The position numbers and the translations under genes were made by a program. Shown here piece after piece: positions 33,412-57,889 of a stretch of 64,000 nt of DNA. This stretch comes from Litomosoides sigmodontis. Lineage: Eukaryota > Nematoda > Chromadorea > Rhabditida > Onchocercidae. The stretch's first letter is position 1. Each line of letters opens with the position of its first letter. The stretch is taken from contig OY718803.1 in NCBI GenBank assembly GCA_963070105.1, forward strand, positions 11,505,347-11,569,346. Reading direction: 5' to 3'. The notes beneath the pieces were generated by a model. It had not been told where the DNA came from. It did not search any database and saw nothing but the letters and a program-made list of their open reading frames with translations.

Positions 33412-36400
33412 TTAGGAAGGGAAAAACGTTTCGAAAAGGAATACTTCGAGTGCGATCACCTAAAAGGTTCAATCGTTACACTGCTAGCATGACAGCTATC
33501 GCGACCGATGCGATCGGTGTGTCTCTGTTGCTATCGTTATTGTAGCAACAAGAGTTGGATGTTGTCCACGTGAACTAAAAAATATCGATGGATGATCACT
33601 ATCTATCACTTGGAACTGGCTAAGCTTGCCTCGTTCATTTCACCGTCAAATGCTTCTCGGTCCTCACCCCCCACCTAATCAATGATCAATGAGATTCGAG
33701 TGGCCTCAGTTTCTGGGCACGTGTGGCCCGCTGTGAGCGGACGAAGCTCACTGAAGACTATTACTGACAGTGAGAAACTAATGTGTTGTTATCCTCGCGA
33801 ACACGCAAAACGCATAAATGCATGCTGCAACAGCACTTCGACAACTGTTCATGCAGCGAACAGTCCAGATGTTCAATGCGCAATCTGTCGGACGACGCAT
33901 TCATCGGCTCTTCCACTGCAACAAGCAATTTAAAGAAAAGCGCGTACTGGAAACCGATTTTACGGTCGATGTCAAGTAAGAGTGTCTAGTGCGTGATGGG
34001 GTGATTTGAAAGGAAGACGGCGTTGGGATAGGACAGAAGGATCAGAAGAGGAAGCATATTAATTATTTTCATAAATTCACATGCTATCATCACCTACGGT
34101 CAGAAATTTTCTGTAAACGTTTAGAAGGAATGATAGGAGCAGAAAAGAGTTAACAGAACGATAAGTGGGAACTTCCCGCATTACATCCAAATTTTCGTAT
34201 GATTAGTATGGCAGTAATTGATAAATTGTTTATTTATGAAGCGTGAAATGAGACGATGCAAAAAGTGGAAAGAGGACGGAACAAGTTTATAAATGGAAGC
34301 AAAGAGGAGGACGGACGAATGATTTGGTAGAAGCGATGAGTCGGTGAGCGCAACTCAACGAAATCGGAAGGGCGGAAAGGAACAATATCAATATCATCAC
34401 GTTTTACAAATTTGTTGTTGTTTGTGGGTGTCTGTGCAACAATTTGTTTATGATAGTGGGAAAGAGATAATCAGCAGCGACCCTTATTATTTATCCTATT
34501 TATTACTTCCCTCCCCCTCCTCTCCCTCTCTCTCTCCCTTACACCTCAAAAACCTCGTAATCTCATATACATAATTAATTTGTTATGATATCATCGGAGT
34601 AGTAATTAAAATTCTCACTTTCGTTTATAATTCATTATGGTTCGTTCATTCAGCATCGTTGACTGAGATAGACAAGAAGAAGCAGGTGAAGGTGATGAGT
34701 GGTGGTGGTGGTGGTCATCACTGCTACTGTTGCATTTCATCAACACCATTGAGCGCCGTACTAATCGTGATAATGAATAGTGGTGACCATTGCTTGCTAA
34801 TAAATGTCGGCATTTTTGGCAACAAACGGATGGATGGATATTTGCATATTTTACTGCGATCATTTCATCAGTACTCACGCCACTGCATTGAAGTACGAAT
34901 TAATTAATAAGTGAGTTTGGGAATAGAAATTTGAAAAACAAAATGAAGCATCAAAATCGCTGTGCTGTTGATATTCAAAAAATGTAAAAAATAAAAAATG
35001 CACAGCTGGAATTTACAACATTTGGTGGAGAAAAAGTGACTTTGCACTGGCACCTAAAAATATTTGCAATAATAAATAAGACAAGGAAAATTTATTGCAA
35101 AAGTTCCCTTAAAAGACAGTGGAACAACCATACAGCTATGCAATAGATATCTGATCGGTAATATTAGGTTGTCCTTCTTCATCACCAAACTACGGATTTG
35201 CTACTGTTCCTCGAATCCTTATCAAAAAATCAAATCGACCGAGCAATCAAGTATGGATGAAAAAAACAAATACTAAAGGATAGTGCTTAGCAGTAGCGGA
35301 ACACCGGGACAACTTAAGGCATCAGTGCTTTGTGAAATATTTCCAACTGTTGTTCCGTAGAACAGCGGCGGTTGGAAGTGTTGCTGCCACTGAGCGCTCA
35401 AAATTGAGTAGAATTTCTCGTGGGGAAAACGAAAAATGAAGGGTAGTAGTAAAGAAGAATCTGAGAGAAAGAATAATTTTTCATTCTCTTATTACAGTGC
35501 TCATAACAGTACTGCTAAAATCACGGTTGCCAGCACTCTTCATTAGCTCTCTGTGTGCTGCACTATTACTTCACAACAGACATCGCTTTATGCTTTCAGC
35601 CCAATTTGGAGTTATGAAATATGCAAATTTGCTGGTGCATTGTTCGATGCGAAGGAAGAATACTAGTAACAATTGAATGAAGAAATCTCTCATGACTCTC
35701 CCACGGTCAGGCTGACATGAGAGGAATTGAGGCAGACGTGGATACCATTACAACAATGATAACGGTTCTAACTTTCCAACGCAACAATAAATAAGAATCA
35801 AATAGCAGCGAACGTGAATGACGCCGAAGTCTCTGATGTGTTAATTAAAACAATTGCATTTCACCAGTTATTAGCATAAAACAGAAGTGCAGTGCAGTGT
35901 CCACGATGCAAAAAGCAGTGAAAAGATATATTTGAAATTGTCGCTCGAAGATAGACAGCACTGTGGTTGCTGCAATAGGTTACTGCAATGTTTGTGTAAG
36001 ATAGATGTTGTTGTTTATTAGGAAGTCCTTTCAAAGCGAAATCAGAAATTATGAACAGCAATGAAGCTGTAGCTGGAGATTTAGCTGAAAGTAATCTCAC
36101 CATAGGAAAGCATTGTCTGTCAGCTATACTCCTCTGCAAAACCAAACCACAGCACAGTAAATTAACCCTCCTTGAAATTTATCAGTCCGGAAGCAAAGCT
36201 AATGGTCATTCCTTCTGGAGGGGGAAGCAATTTCCGTCTTACTCCACTTCATTCACCCATCAAGTTTTACTCCTCGTCGCTGCAAACTGGCTTACAAAAT
36301 CTTATTGCTTCGTTCAGACTTGCTCGCGTGACTGCCGCTGGATGCAAGTTTGAAGCGCGCTAATTCAATAGGCAAGTAGTACTACTCGTAATAGCAAGTG

Positions 36401-37606
36401 TTAGTTGGAAGGAAGAAGAAAAAAGGTATGTATTTTACAAGATGAAAAGGGCGCGTTCAGTACTTGATGTTGCAAGACGCACCTCTACCTTCTTCGGCGA
36501 TAGCGGCATGAGGACAACGACAGAAGGTCTCCTCCTCTCCTAACTTTCAAATTCAAGCATTTTCTACCGAAAAAGAAGGAGCAAGTTTCCACGGCTATGT
36601 TGCGATTTTTACTCCAAGATTTTATGACTTTCGCCGTTCCGCTTCTATTCCGGCGCTCCGATCCTCATTTCATTTCTTGGTGCCGAATTAAAAAACGGAA
36701 GAATTTCTTCCTCTTCTATTCGTCATCGCTGAGACCAACGTATTAATTCATGACTGCACAGCATTAATGCTAATCGCTTCACGCATGGCCTAATTTGCAG
36801 TGCATTAGTACAATGAGTGGCGTCGCAGTGGTACCTGACAGGCACTTCGAATGTCCATTTAAATCAAAAATTTTTTGTACTAACAGAAAATCTGCAATCG
36901 GATGAAGGCGAGTGAAACAGGGAGAGTATCGGCCGGTTAAGAGAAGCAACGCATTATTTTATCGATCAAAGATTGCGAGGAAGTTCAGTTCCACACTGGC
37001 ATCAAAGCATGCAGTGTTTTGAAGTGTGCTATCTATCATCAAGTAAAACCGGCGGATTTGTTAAGCTTCGAAAGCTTGCGAGCAGCAAGTACAAGCCTGC
37101 ATTACTTCAAGTAAAAGTGGTGTAGAATGATTAAATTGACCATAACATGTAAACAGGCAAAAAATTTCGTTATCGTAATACCTACCACTTGATATTTTAT
37201 TAGTGTCAGTATCAAGCGGTCGTCATGCTATATTACTACAATGCGCATAGTAATACCAGTTCAAGATCATCATGCGTGCGTGAAGCATTCAGATACGTGG
37301 GATGATTTTTTGACTTCAATGGCTTCGATATTAATTCCACTAATTTCGTCAGATCATTGGAACGGGATAACCGCAGCCACACAACCTGTCCGTATTATAA
37401 TTTGCAACCTTCGGTGATGTGCGGGGTGTTTCATGTTGTTTTACGTGAGGAGGTTACGTGTGTGGTTGAAGTGTGGAACAGAAGTAGTAGGCTTGGCGTT
37501 TCATTTCGATGGTAGCGTGAGATGTGACAATGGTCATTGTTGTTTGGCGTATACTGTTACTGTTAGTTGTTGCTTTATGGTTTTCGTCATACTACAGCTA
37601 TGTTTC

Positions 37607-37608
37607 AG
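37607..37608 (+). other. Likely spliced-leader acceptor of agef-1
   Basis: CTATGTTTCAG ends at 37608, 18 nt before the ATG at 37627. No upstream coding exon in frame is seen, so this acceptor probably receives the spliced leader. It could also join a non-coding 5' exon. Confidence 0.5.
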
Positions 37609-37626
37609 AAGGAAAATGCTTTTGAT

Positions 37627-49922
<12,296 letters not shown>

Positions 49923-50733
49923 TTAAAGTTTATGACAAATTTTGTTTAATTAGAATCTCTTCTTTCATTTGTCTATAACGTTGGCAGTTTTATCAACAAG
50001 CTCTAGCTTTTTTTGGTTAATGATTAAGGTTTATGTTCTGCTCATATCAATATATGAAATATTGGGTTGGCAGGTCGATAAATTTTCGTGATTTTATAAA
50101 AAAAGGAATTGACATCAGGCACTGCGCAGGTAGTATTATTCTGCTGAAACGATAAGCTTTCCTTGTCTCACACCTGTTTCATCTATTCCACCGCGCTCAA
50201 AATTTCAAACTGTTCGGAAGGCTTCGTTATTCTTATGCTCTATTCCAAAATAAATACTGGTTGAACATTGTTTTGAGGAATTGGGATCTTGAAACTGATA
50301 CCATCTCGAAGAAGATATTACCGCCTTTTCCATGTTTTGCATTTCTTTTCTTTTGTTCAACTGGCACGTTTACTGTGAAATTTGAGAAACAGTCTGATAT
50401 GCAAGCAAGACGATTGTTTCGAAGGATTTTGTGGCGGAGAAAGGTGCACATGTCATGGCTACATTAAGACGGGATCTAAGTTTAGATTTTCGCTGAAACG
50501 TGTAGATATTATAACTTGAAATGCTGCTGAGTTGGAGTATTTTTGACATTGAGGTATTTATACGACAAAAATTCGAAACATTTAAGGCATCGAAAATTTG
50601 GAAATGCCAGCCCAAAATTATGTCTCGAGGTTTCTGATTTTTGCATGCTGAGTATTCTGAAAGAAGCCTTATGTATGCTTTCAGTGTCTAAAGGGAACAT
50701 CTACCTGTGAATGTCACGGCATTAGAAAGTGAA
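49923..50733. other. Downstream of agef-1; possible mariner terminal remnant
   Basis: Contains the agef-1 3' region. At about 50061-50110 the sequence begins TATTGGGTTGGCAGG and continues into TTCG-GATTTTATAAAAA-like text, resembling the terminal repeat of mariner-type elements. No transposase frame and no opposite terminal repeat were found, so an intact element is not present. Confidence 0.3.
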
Positions 50734-50742
50734 TCACATACC

Positions 50743-51012
50743 GTCTTTTTTTCTATCTAAGTCGTTCAAAAATCTATCCAGTTGTTTACTATAGTATTGG
50801 TTATGGATTAAGTGATGAAATGTTGGCCAGCTGGTATCTTCGTAGGAGTCTTTCAGAATGAAATGCATCAGAAGACATGTAGTTGCAGTAGTTATGATAC
50901 CAGCCACTTCAATGATTAAGGGAATGGAATCGAAGCCGAACACTGCACATCCATTCACATTACTGGAAACGAAGAAGTAGAATAAAGAAGTGCCAAAATT
51001 TCTCCGATTCAT
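50743..51012 (-). CDS. Possible exon of an unrecognised membrane protein
   Basis: A minus-strand frame from ATG 51012, MNRRNFGTSLFYFFVSSNVN, then IPLIIEVAGIITTATTCLLM (a likely membrane helix), then a charged end LDRFLNDLDRKKDG. At 50743 the sequence is GACG|GTATGTGA, a good donor, so the plain stop two codons later may be intronic. An acceptor at about 50708 would add a few residues. An internal acceptor (GTTTCCAG at about 50965) could instead mark the exon start. Composition is protein-like but I do not recognise a family. Confidence 0.35.
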
Positions 51013-51168
51013 AGTTCAGTCAAAAACATTCTTATCATCTGATAACGCATCGTTTAGTGGAGAGACGTAAGGTTCGATGAAAAATTGACGGAACAACGTC
51101 AGTGAGTAGATTAATATTCAATTCATTAGGAGTTGTTGAGAAGATCTTGGAGAGGACCGAGTGAAATC

Positions 51169-51306
51169 ATGCGACGATGGATCAGTGCTACCCGAACGCA
51201 TCCCTTCAATTATGCTGCACGTACGAATGTATTACTACGCTTCAATAAAATTAATCAAAAAATGAAAGTGGGATTGAGTCTTTCCGAACTTATATTAACT
51301 CATTGA
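51169..51306 (+). CDS. Short coding-like frame, unrecognised
   Basis: ATG at 51169 gives 45 residues beginning MRRWISATRTHPFNYAARTN and ending LSLSELILTH before TGA. The frame is open upstream to an acceptor-like CATTAG at about 51130 (adding ELLRRSWRGPSEI). The strongly basic, helical composition is not typical of AT-rich noise. It may be a small gene, a terminal exon or a relic; nothing flanking settles it. Confidence 0.25.
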   Translation: MRRWISATRTHPFNYAARTNVLLRFNKINQKMKVGLSLSELILTH

Positions 51307-51897
51307 GTATGCAAATTTCCCTTAGTCATAGATTGTATGAAATCATTTTGTGTCAAAAATGACATGCATTTTTTTCGATCTTAGGAGTTGCGAGTTAGAC
51401 GTTAAGTACAGATTACCGTGAGTCTGTCTCATCAAACAAAAGTAATGATATCACAAGTTCTTCGAAAAGGCGCAAGGTGGGACAATGCGTGGTACAAAAT
51501 GATAAACTATAAGTTACTTTTAAAGTATCTGAAAAATGCTACAGCACGGTTATTCTGTGTACGCACAAATTCTAAAGCCAATGATAATGACGCATCGTCC
51601 AAATTGTGAAACTATTGAAGTAATAGAAAAAAGGTCTCGCTTTTACTTTCATTAAAAATGAAATAAAAGTGTGCTGACTAAATTAGATACTGCCCAATGT
51701 AGCAGATGGTGAGTAGAATTCATGAAATAAAATGGACAAAACTGATTTGGAAGTGGTTGTTAGGTGAGTTCATCAGACACTTCCTGGTTGAGATCTCTCT
51801 TGACCCATTGCTTCCACAACTCATTATGTTTTGTTACCGATGTTCTTTTCCGTTTTTTCATTCAAACTAAAATTTGGAAATCAATTTTCTTGCGACT

Positions 51898-52293
51898 AAA
51901 TTTGAAATCCATTTCCTGGGATGGAATCTACTGCAATATTCGAGGTGACGCCTATAAAATTTAGAGAAGCAATTTGCGCTGAAGCAATGTTAAATGTAGC
52001 AGAACGAACAGTAAAAAATTGAATAGAAGTTATCGACCGGGGAAATAGAACTGTTTCTTCGCCGTTAAGTACTCTGCAGAAGACTAAAGATGCTGAAGTG
52101 ATACGGGATGTGGAAGGAATCAAAAAGATTATAATTTAGTTCTGTTTCCGTTGCTATACTTGATCAAGAATTCTACGAGGATAGGATTAACGAAATTAGA
52201 GCAGCTCGATCAATTAGATCTTACACTGCAAAGGAGGAATGGGTTAAAAAGAACTTTCTGTATATTCAATTCTACGAACCGCTGATTAAGGTA
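51898..52293 (+). pseudogene. Decayed coding region, unknown protein
   Basis: From ATG 51919 a frame reads MESTAIFEVTPIKFREAICA and on to AERTVKN, then a TGA where TGG (Trp) would fit. The same frame resumes as IEVIDRGNRTVSSPLSTLQK and DAEVIRDVEGIKK to 52138. After a one-base shift the adjacent frame continues SVSVAILDQEFYEDRINEIR and [20 protein letters not shown], ending at a donor-like AAG|GTAAAG at 52293. One nonsense change plus one frameshift over about 120 otherwise well-composed codons suggests a recent pseudogene, or a gene with unrecognised introns. A further start MDKTDLEVVVR with a GTGAGT donor lies at about 51731-51763. I do not recognise the protein. It overlaps the TOX 3' exon on the other strand. 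Confidence 0.4.
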
Positions 52294-53377
52294 AAGTGAC
52301 GGAAAGTTTGTCAACGGTGGACGGCCTATCGAATTTGCCGGGGTTATTTCGTCTACTGCGGTAGATGCTTCTTGCTTTGAGCTTGATGAATTCATTGTTC
52401 CCATTGCCATCGGTTCTCCTTCACCCGACCCAAATGCCAGTTGAGCTGTTTCATTCTATAAAATAAATGCCTAAAATTCTCTTTTACCATGCATCGCTTC
52501 CAAGTTGCATTACATTACAACTCCATATAAATCTCTTTTGTAGTAAGGATACATACATTTGATTTATTCATTCACTTACATATGATATCTGCTGAGCACG
52601 GTAGGCTGCAAGCTTCTTCAAGTAATCCTTCTTCGCCATTTCTGTTCTCTGCTTGTACAACTAAAAAATGCCAAAAAACTGTAACTTTTTGTATTTCTGA
52701 AATTTTGAAGGTTTTACCCAATTTTTCAGTGAAGAATCAAAGAAAACCAACACTCTTTGCATGATAATCTAATGAATCCCACATTGATGCAACAATTTTC
52801 GATACTTCGCCAAAACTGACGTTTGGACTCTTTCCCTTTATGGCAGCCTGCGTTTCGCGAAAAAATAAGGCATATGCTGAAACGGGTCTGAAATGAGGGG
52901 ATAATTTGCAAGCATAAGCAAGGCAACAAATGTGTCGTGTGTCGGACAATTGTCATTAAAACACTTCCTTACCGTGCTACTAATAAATTCATCTTTTGTG
53001 GAATGCAAAATTAAAAGGAAAGGATGAAAAAAGAATGGCTCAAAAATGTTGTGGAGTGAAGAAGCCTACTTCTGAGGTTCATTTGGATCCTTTTTTGAGC
53101 GCTTTTTCTTGATCGTTCGACGTGAAATCCGACTGGTTTTGTCGGTACTAAGAAGCAGCGCATCACCAACACTGCTACTACCACCACTGAGAGTATTGTA
53201 TGCTGCAGTAGCACAAACGTATGCCTGTTGCTCTTCAGGGACCAATGACGGCTCAATGCAGTTCAGGTCGAGATAGCAGTCATTTTGTTCAATACCGTAA
53301 ATTTCGAAATCAACGCAACTGTTATCTGTACATGTCGGCACAGTGGAGGAGTGGTAGAGAGATGTCGGATGATACAT
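52210..53377 (-). CDS. tox: TOX-family HMG-box protein
   Basis: Exons 53377-53070, 52887-52752, 52660-52580 and 52455-52210 join in phase to 256 aa. The HMG box begins at [20 protein letters not shown] (from ~res 96) and continues [32 protein letters not shown], then [20 protein letters not shown]. This is nearly identical to the vertebrate TOX/TOX2-4 box. A basic KKKRSKK precedes it, as in that family. TOX proteins are nuclear DNA-bending regulators of cell-type-specific transcription. The N-terminal ~95 residues are Ser/Thr/Cys-rich and acidic. The ATG lies 9 nt after TTTTCTTCAG (acceptor AG 53388-53387), either a spliced-leader or 5'-UTR acceptor. The last exon runs to a stop at 52210, but its end overlaps coding-like text on the other strand and may be mis-modelled. 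Vertebrate TOX proteins are longer, so a further 3' exon is possible. Confidence 0.9.
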
Positions 53378-53388
53378 CTATTCCTTCT

Positions 53389-56300
53389 GAAGAAAAGTTC
53401 GCGGCTTACATGATCCTATGAGGAGAAGGGAAAAGAATTCAAATTTCGACTTCTCTTACCTCATAAAACTATGAAAAAATAGAAGCAAAGGAGCAAAATA
53501 AAGATAAGCAAAGATCGCAGGAGCTTTTCCTAATTCATGAGAGAATACACAAATGAATTTATAATTTTAACAACTCCGTCGAAAAAAAAGTGGGAAGAGG
53601 AAGAAGAAGGAAAGAAAGTTAACGAGGAAACGGTAATTGTGACGATCGATCAAATATCAACAGTAATACAAATGCGTTTCGGAGAATTTTCGTGAATTTT
53701 CCCACAATTCTGGATGCTTTTTTAATAGAATAAGGAGAGAAACGAATTAATTAGGGTTTGATAAAATGGACAGCAAAAAAAGGGTAACTAACTCTTGCAG
53801 ACAATAAGGGATAGATAGACGGTGTCGACAGCTCCTTCCCTCCAGCTCTCCTTCGGTATCCTGGAAGAGGGGGTGAGAAGGACGCGTAGCAGCGAGGGGA
53901 GCAACGGACGTTGTCGCGATAAAGCACACTGAACGAAATGGTATCGATGGATGAATATCTGCTTTTATATGGTACTCTGAGGAATACCTCTAATTGTGTT
54001 CACCTCATTATTGCAATTTACAGATGTCGTTATAAGCAATGGAATGTTAATTACTGCAACTAACGACAAGAGGCGAACGAGCGTCACATCCTCTAATCTG
54101 AACTGAACTGAACTGGTGATGATCTACCGAGACATTCCGCACACTTGTCCGGCCGCTACGGTATTAGCTCCATTGTCCCATTACATTAAGTAAGAAATTG
54201 GAAGAAGTGCGCTACTCGTCTCATCGACAACGATAACGTTTTCACTACGTGCCCGCAATAACATTTAGGCAACAATTTGGCATTAGCAGCGAACAACCAA
54301 CAAGCAGCATTCGCAAGTAGCAGGTGAGTGTCCATTTGACCGTCCTCGTTGGGAGCGAGACGGCACGCAGAACGCAGGTAAATGTGCAAATGGACAAGCA
54401 AGTGAATTGAATGGCAAGCAGTAATTTCCGTGGAAGGAACTGCGCGAACGAAAATCGTTTACGCACTCACCCCTCGCAAAACAGCATGGCGCATCTATCA
54501 CCAGTGAAGATGAGGTGGACGACGCATGGTACCAACCGTACGCTTCATGAGGAGTGGTGCGTGGAGGTGAAAGCCAAACGCGGAGCAGCTAGCTGCGCAA
54601 AAGAGCGAGCGAAACCACTCCAGTCTTTATTCATGTCACACACATGCCAATGAGGTACATCGATCGCTGCAGATGCAAGAAGCAAGCTAAAACGGAAGTC
54701 GGCCAGTGAGCTAGCTAGCTGTTCAGAGGAAATCATTGCAAGTGAACTTTAACTTTCCTGAACTAAACGACGAAAGTTGTTGAAAGGGAAGTTGAGATTG
54801 AGACGAGCGGATAGCGGACAGGGGAACGAAGCTGCCGTAGGCACGGCAAGATGTAAACAATGAGCAAGCAATGATTATATCACACGATCTCCTTCTTAAC
54901 CGAACAAGTTCTCTTCCATTCCGAAAATCTAACCGGGGCAAACTGTCATCTCACATGAAGAAGGCAATGAAGAGAAATAACTGTTGTACGTACATCAGCG
55001 ATAGATAATACTCTCAAGCAAACTAATTTCAGCGCCAAGCTACGCCGCCACGTGCCGCTACTGAAAATCAATCTGACAACCAATTTTAGGGACGGGACGG
55101 GAAAGAGTGCTTTGTGGCAGTCCATTGGCGTCGTATGAATTATTGGGCATCTGGAGCATTAAGGAAGCTAAAGAGTAAGCAGTCGCTTCAAGCGTCTGCC
55201 AATGCTTTCTGTGTTGCAGCATTAGTGCTAAGGAAAAGTTGTCACCAGTTACCAAAACCGAAGATGATTTATACAAAGGAGAGCTTTGCGCCTAAGGGCA
55301 ATTAATTATCAATGACTGATCACTGGCACTGCGAACTTTCTTCTCCAATGCAATCAGTGTCACTGGTAGGAAATAACTTTTAATTTGCACATTCCTACAC
55401 CTTCGTGCTGTCCGTCCAAAAAAACCACTGTTCTGCACAATCGGTAACACTCGTCTACATCACTCCTACGTTTCAATTCCACCAAACATACATCCCTCAA
55501 TGAGAAACGTTTAACGCTAAAAAAGTTGATGTCAGTAAATCTACATGTATGTGTTTGTGTGTCCGTCCGTGTCCATCCATATGAGTACTACTGGAAGGCT
55601 ACCAACTGTGTTGAGTAGAAATTACTAATGAGTCGTGAAATTTTCGCGCAAGGTCAACGCACGGTGTAAAGAGGGAGAGAGACGTGCAAAGTTCGCTATT
55701 TCCATATTACCAAAGTTTTAGTGCACCCACGCTGGAATGCCACTGACCGTCTTCCTCCCGTCCATTGCAACCACTGATTGCAGTAATCAGTCCAGCGCTC
55801 CATCCCCCAACACTTGATTAAAATTTTTTAAAGCTATTCCAAGGCAATTCAACGCAAACTTCATTCAGTGAGGACACACATATGATGATCATCGCATCAT
55901 CGCACTGCAGCTGCAGCTGAGAACCGACGATCGCGTCACCACTAACGAGGATAGTAGTGGTCGGAAGCAATCAGTGTCATTCATAGGGCGACAGAAGAAA
56001 TGACCAGTAGAAAACTGAAGGGTTGTGCTCTGCTGATGAGCTCGTCTGACGGATGGGGAGGAGAACTGGAGCCACCCACGAACAGGAGCAGATAACTGTT
56101 CCAGTTCGAAACTGGCCTTGCCAGTTCTGCCGTGCAGACGGAATTCATCTTGAGATTTACCATGCCATCAGTCAAATGCCGTACGTACGGATTTGAGATT
56201 GTCAATCGTTAATCGTCTAAGCCTGAGCGGAAAGAGGGGGAGAGAGGAGAAATTATAGAGCGGTCGCTAGAGCGCTGGCTGCTTACGGATAACATTTTCT

Positions 56301-56946
56301 GGAACATTTCCTCTCTCTAATCTCTGCTAATTAGAACACCAAAGCTTCACGGTTATTTATTGCTACTTCCGTCGTCTCATTCCATTCCCTGACTATTCAG
56401 CAAGTCAGTCAGTCAGCAACAGATGCTCGACGTGTTACGTGCGCGACATTGCGCAAGGTGTGCATGTATGCAGATGGGTCCTTCTGCACCTCCTTCTCCG
56501 CGATTGCTCGCAGAGCGAATGACCCATAGAGTCTCTGTAGCGAATGCAACTAATTCTATTTTCTCCACTGGTGTCATCAGAGACCCAATCATTGTGAAGA
56601 AATTCGAAAAAGAAGTAACTGTGGCAAGTGAGGCAACAACGGATGACAGAACAGCTCGGCTCGTTTTTACCTCTCCCACTCCCCCGTTACGTCAGTTAGT
56701 TCTTCTTATGATTGACATTGACAGGGCAGGCGGGCATTTCCAATTACAAGTCATCAAATTGCACACTGACCTCATGTCGTACACCACTGACTGCTTATTT
56801 AACTAGCTTCTGTGGATGGAGGAAGACCTTGTGGCTAGCTTTAGTTCTTAGCTTGTATCAGTGGACACGTGGACACCACGTGTTCATCAGTCCAATTAGC
56901 AAGGACGTTTACACCACTTGCGGGAACAGCAGTTGCATCAGAAACG
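53389..56946. other. Large intergenic region, no gene supported
   Basis: About 3.5 kb between the divergent TOX gene (-) and the GPx locus (+). It is less AT-rich than its surroundings, and many overlapping frames of 60-127 codons occur on both strands without motifs. This composition fits regulatory DNA or non-coding 5' exons of TOX. Nothing more specific is supported. Confidence 0.4.
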
Positions 56947-57879
56947 ATGCATGATTTTACGGTGAATGATTTCGATGGTAAAGGGGGTGAAATTGGGCAT
57001 AGGTTTGCTGTACGCGTACATCACTTATCCAGCACCAGGTGAAGGAAGACGACAGAGTGCAAAGGTTCCCTCTGAAATATAGAACGTCTAAAAATCACGT
57101 GTAAAAGTGTGCGAACTTTGTCACGTCCTGTGTTGTAGATGTTTTTCCTTCTCGTTTCGCCCCGTGCATTTATTCAATTTTACTGCAGAGGGAAGCTGGT
57201 GTGCTATTGTTAATGTTGCATCACGTCGTGATCATTCTGATAGAGAGCTGGAACAGTCGTACAAGTTTTACAGAGATAAAGGAGTCATTGTCGTTGCGCA
57301 CCCATGAATTCGCTTTGGACGTCAGGTGTGGTTTTTTTTCATCTTTCTGCCCTAAAAGACCATTTTGTCAAATGGACGGGTTCAATTGTTTTCTTTTATT
57401 TCAAAATGCCTTGTTATAGTAAGCATGCCATCTTCGCGAACCACTTATCAGTCGATAAAACAGCCAGTAATCTTGCTCCATGTTTTCGATGGTTTTAATG
57501 TAAATGGTTGACATGGGTTTCTGTCTTGAAAATTGCTTTTCAATATTTTTGCATCCTGTTCCTTTGCATTTCACTCTGTTGTGATCATTATTTACTTTTA
57601 AACCACTGAGCAATGAATAGCCCAAGTCTGTATATGACGTTTTATGAATTGCATGTAGATGTCTGGGATTCATTGCTTCAGTTATTGTGGGAATCAATTG
57701 TGTGTCTGATATCAAAAAAACTGTGCAGGAAAAGTACTGCTATGTACTTCGTTTTTATAATAAAATCGAGCTAACGGTGAAAATGCCCGTACAATTTTTT
57801 AAAAGACAAGCAAGATGACATTCTTACCATGAAGATCAAGGGGAATTTTACCATACTTCTCATCGGCCAAAAACATCCG
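56947..57879 (+). pseudogene. Glutathione peroxidase pseudogene
   Basis: A decayed copy of the neighbouring GPx gene that retains its exon structure. Exon 1 (56947-57002) reads MHDFTVNDFDGKGGEIGHR and ends in phase 2 before GTTTGC, as in the intact gene. Exon 2 (57189-~57327) starts with the RGK block, then a one-base insertion shifts the frame. In the shifted frame IVNVAS is kept but the catalytic QCG is replaced by RRD, and a stop follows VVAHP. The end still reads CGTCAG|GTGTGG. Exon 3 remnant (~57725-57879) reads EKYCYVLRFYNKIELTV, then after another shift MKIKGNFTILLIGQKHP, ending at CCG|GTAAAT exactly like the intact exon. The catalytic Cys and Trp are both lost. Retained introns indicate DNA-level tandem duplication, not a retrocopy. 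No exon 4 remnant was found. Confidence 0.8.
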
Positions 57880-57889
57880 GTAAATAAAT

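Larger units (their letters stand above)
32109..37606. other. Gene-poor region with trinucleotide repeats
   Basis: About 5.5 kb with no frame I can support. It contains GGT/AGT repeats (32744-32821 and 33004-33058), a CGT/CGC run (33347-33411) and a pyrimidine tract (32501-32541). The long Gly, Val, Ser or Arg frames here are translations of these repeats. The region lies between divergent genes (HEN-1-like on -, agef-1 on +) and probably carries their regulatory DNA. Confidence 0.5.

Noticed and set aside
36051..36363. Plus frames of 100 and 63 codons
   Set aside because: Overlapping frames with no motif or splice sites in a gene-poor region; likely chance.
54186..57000. Many 60-127 codon frames on both strands
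   Set aside because: Overlapping in several frames at once, expected from the higher G+C composition; none has motifs.
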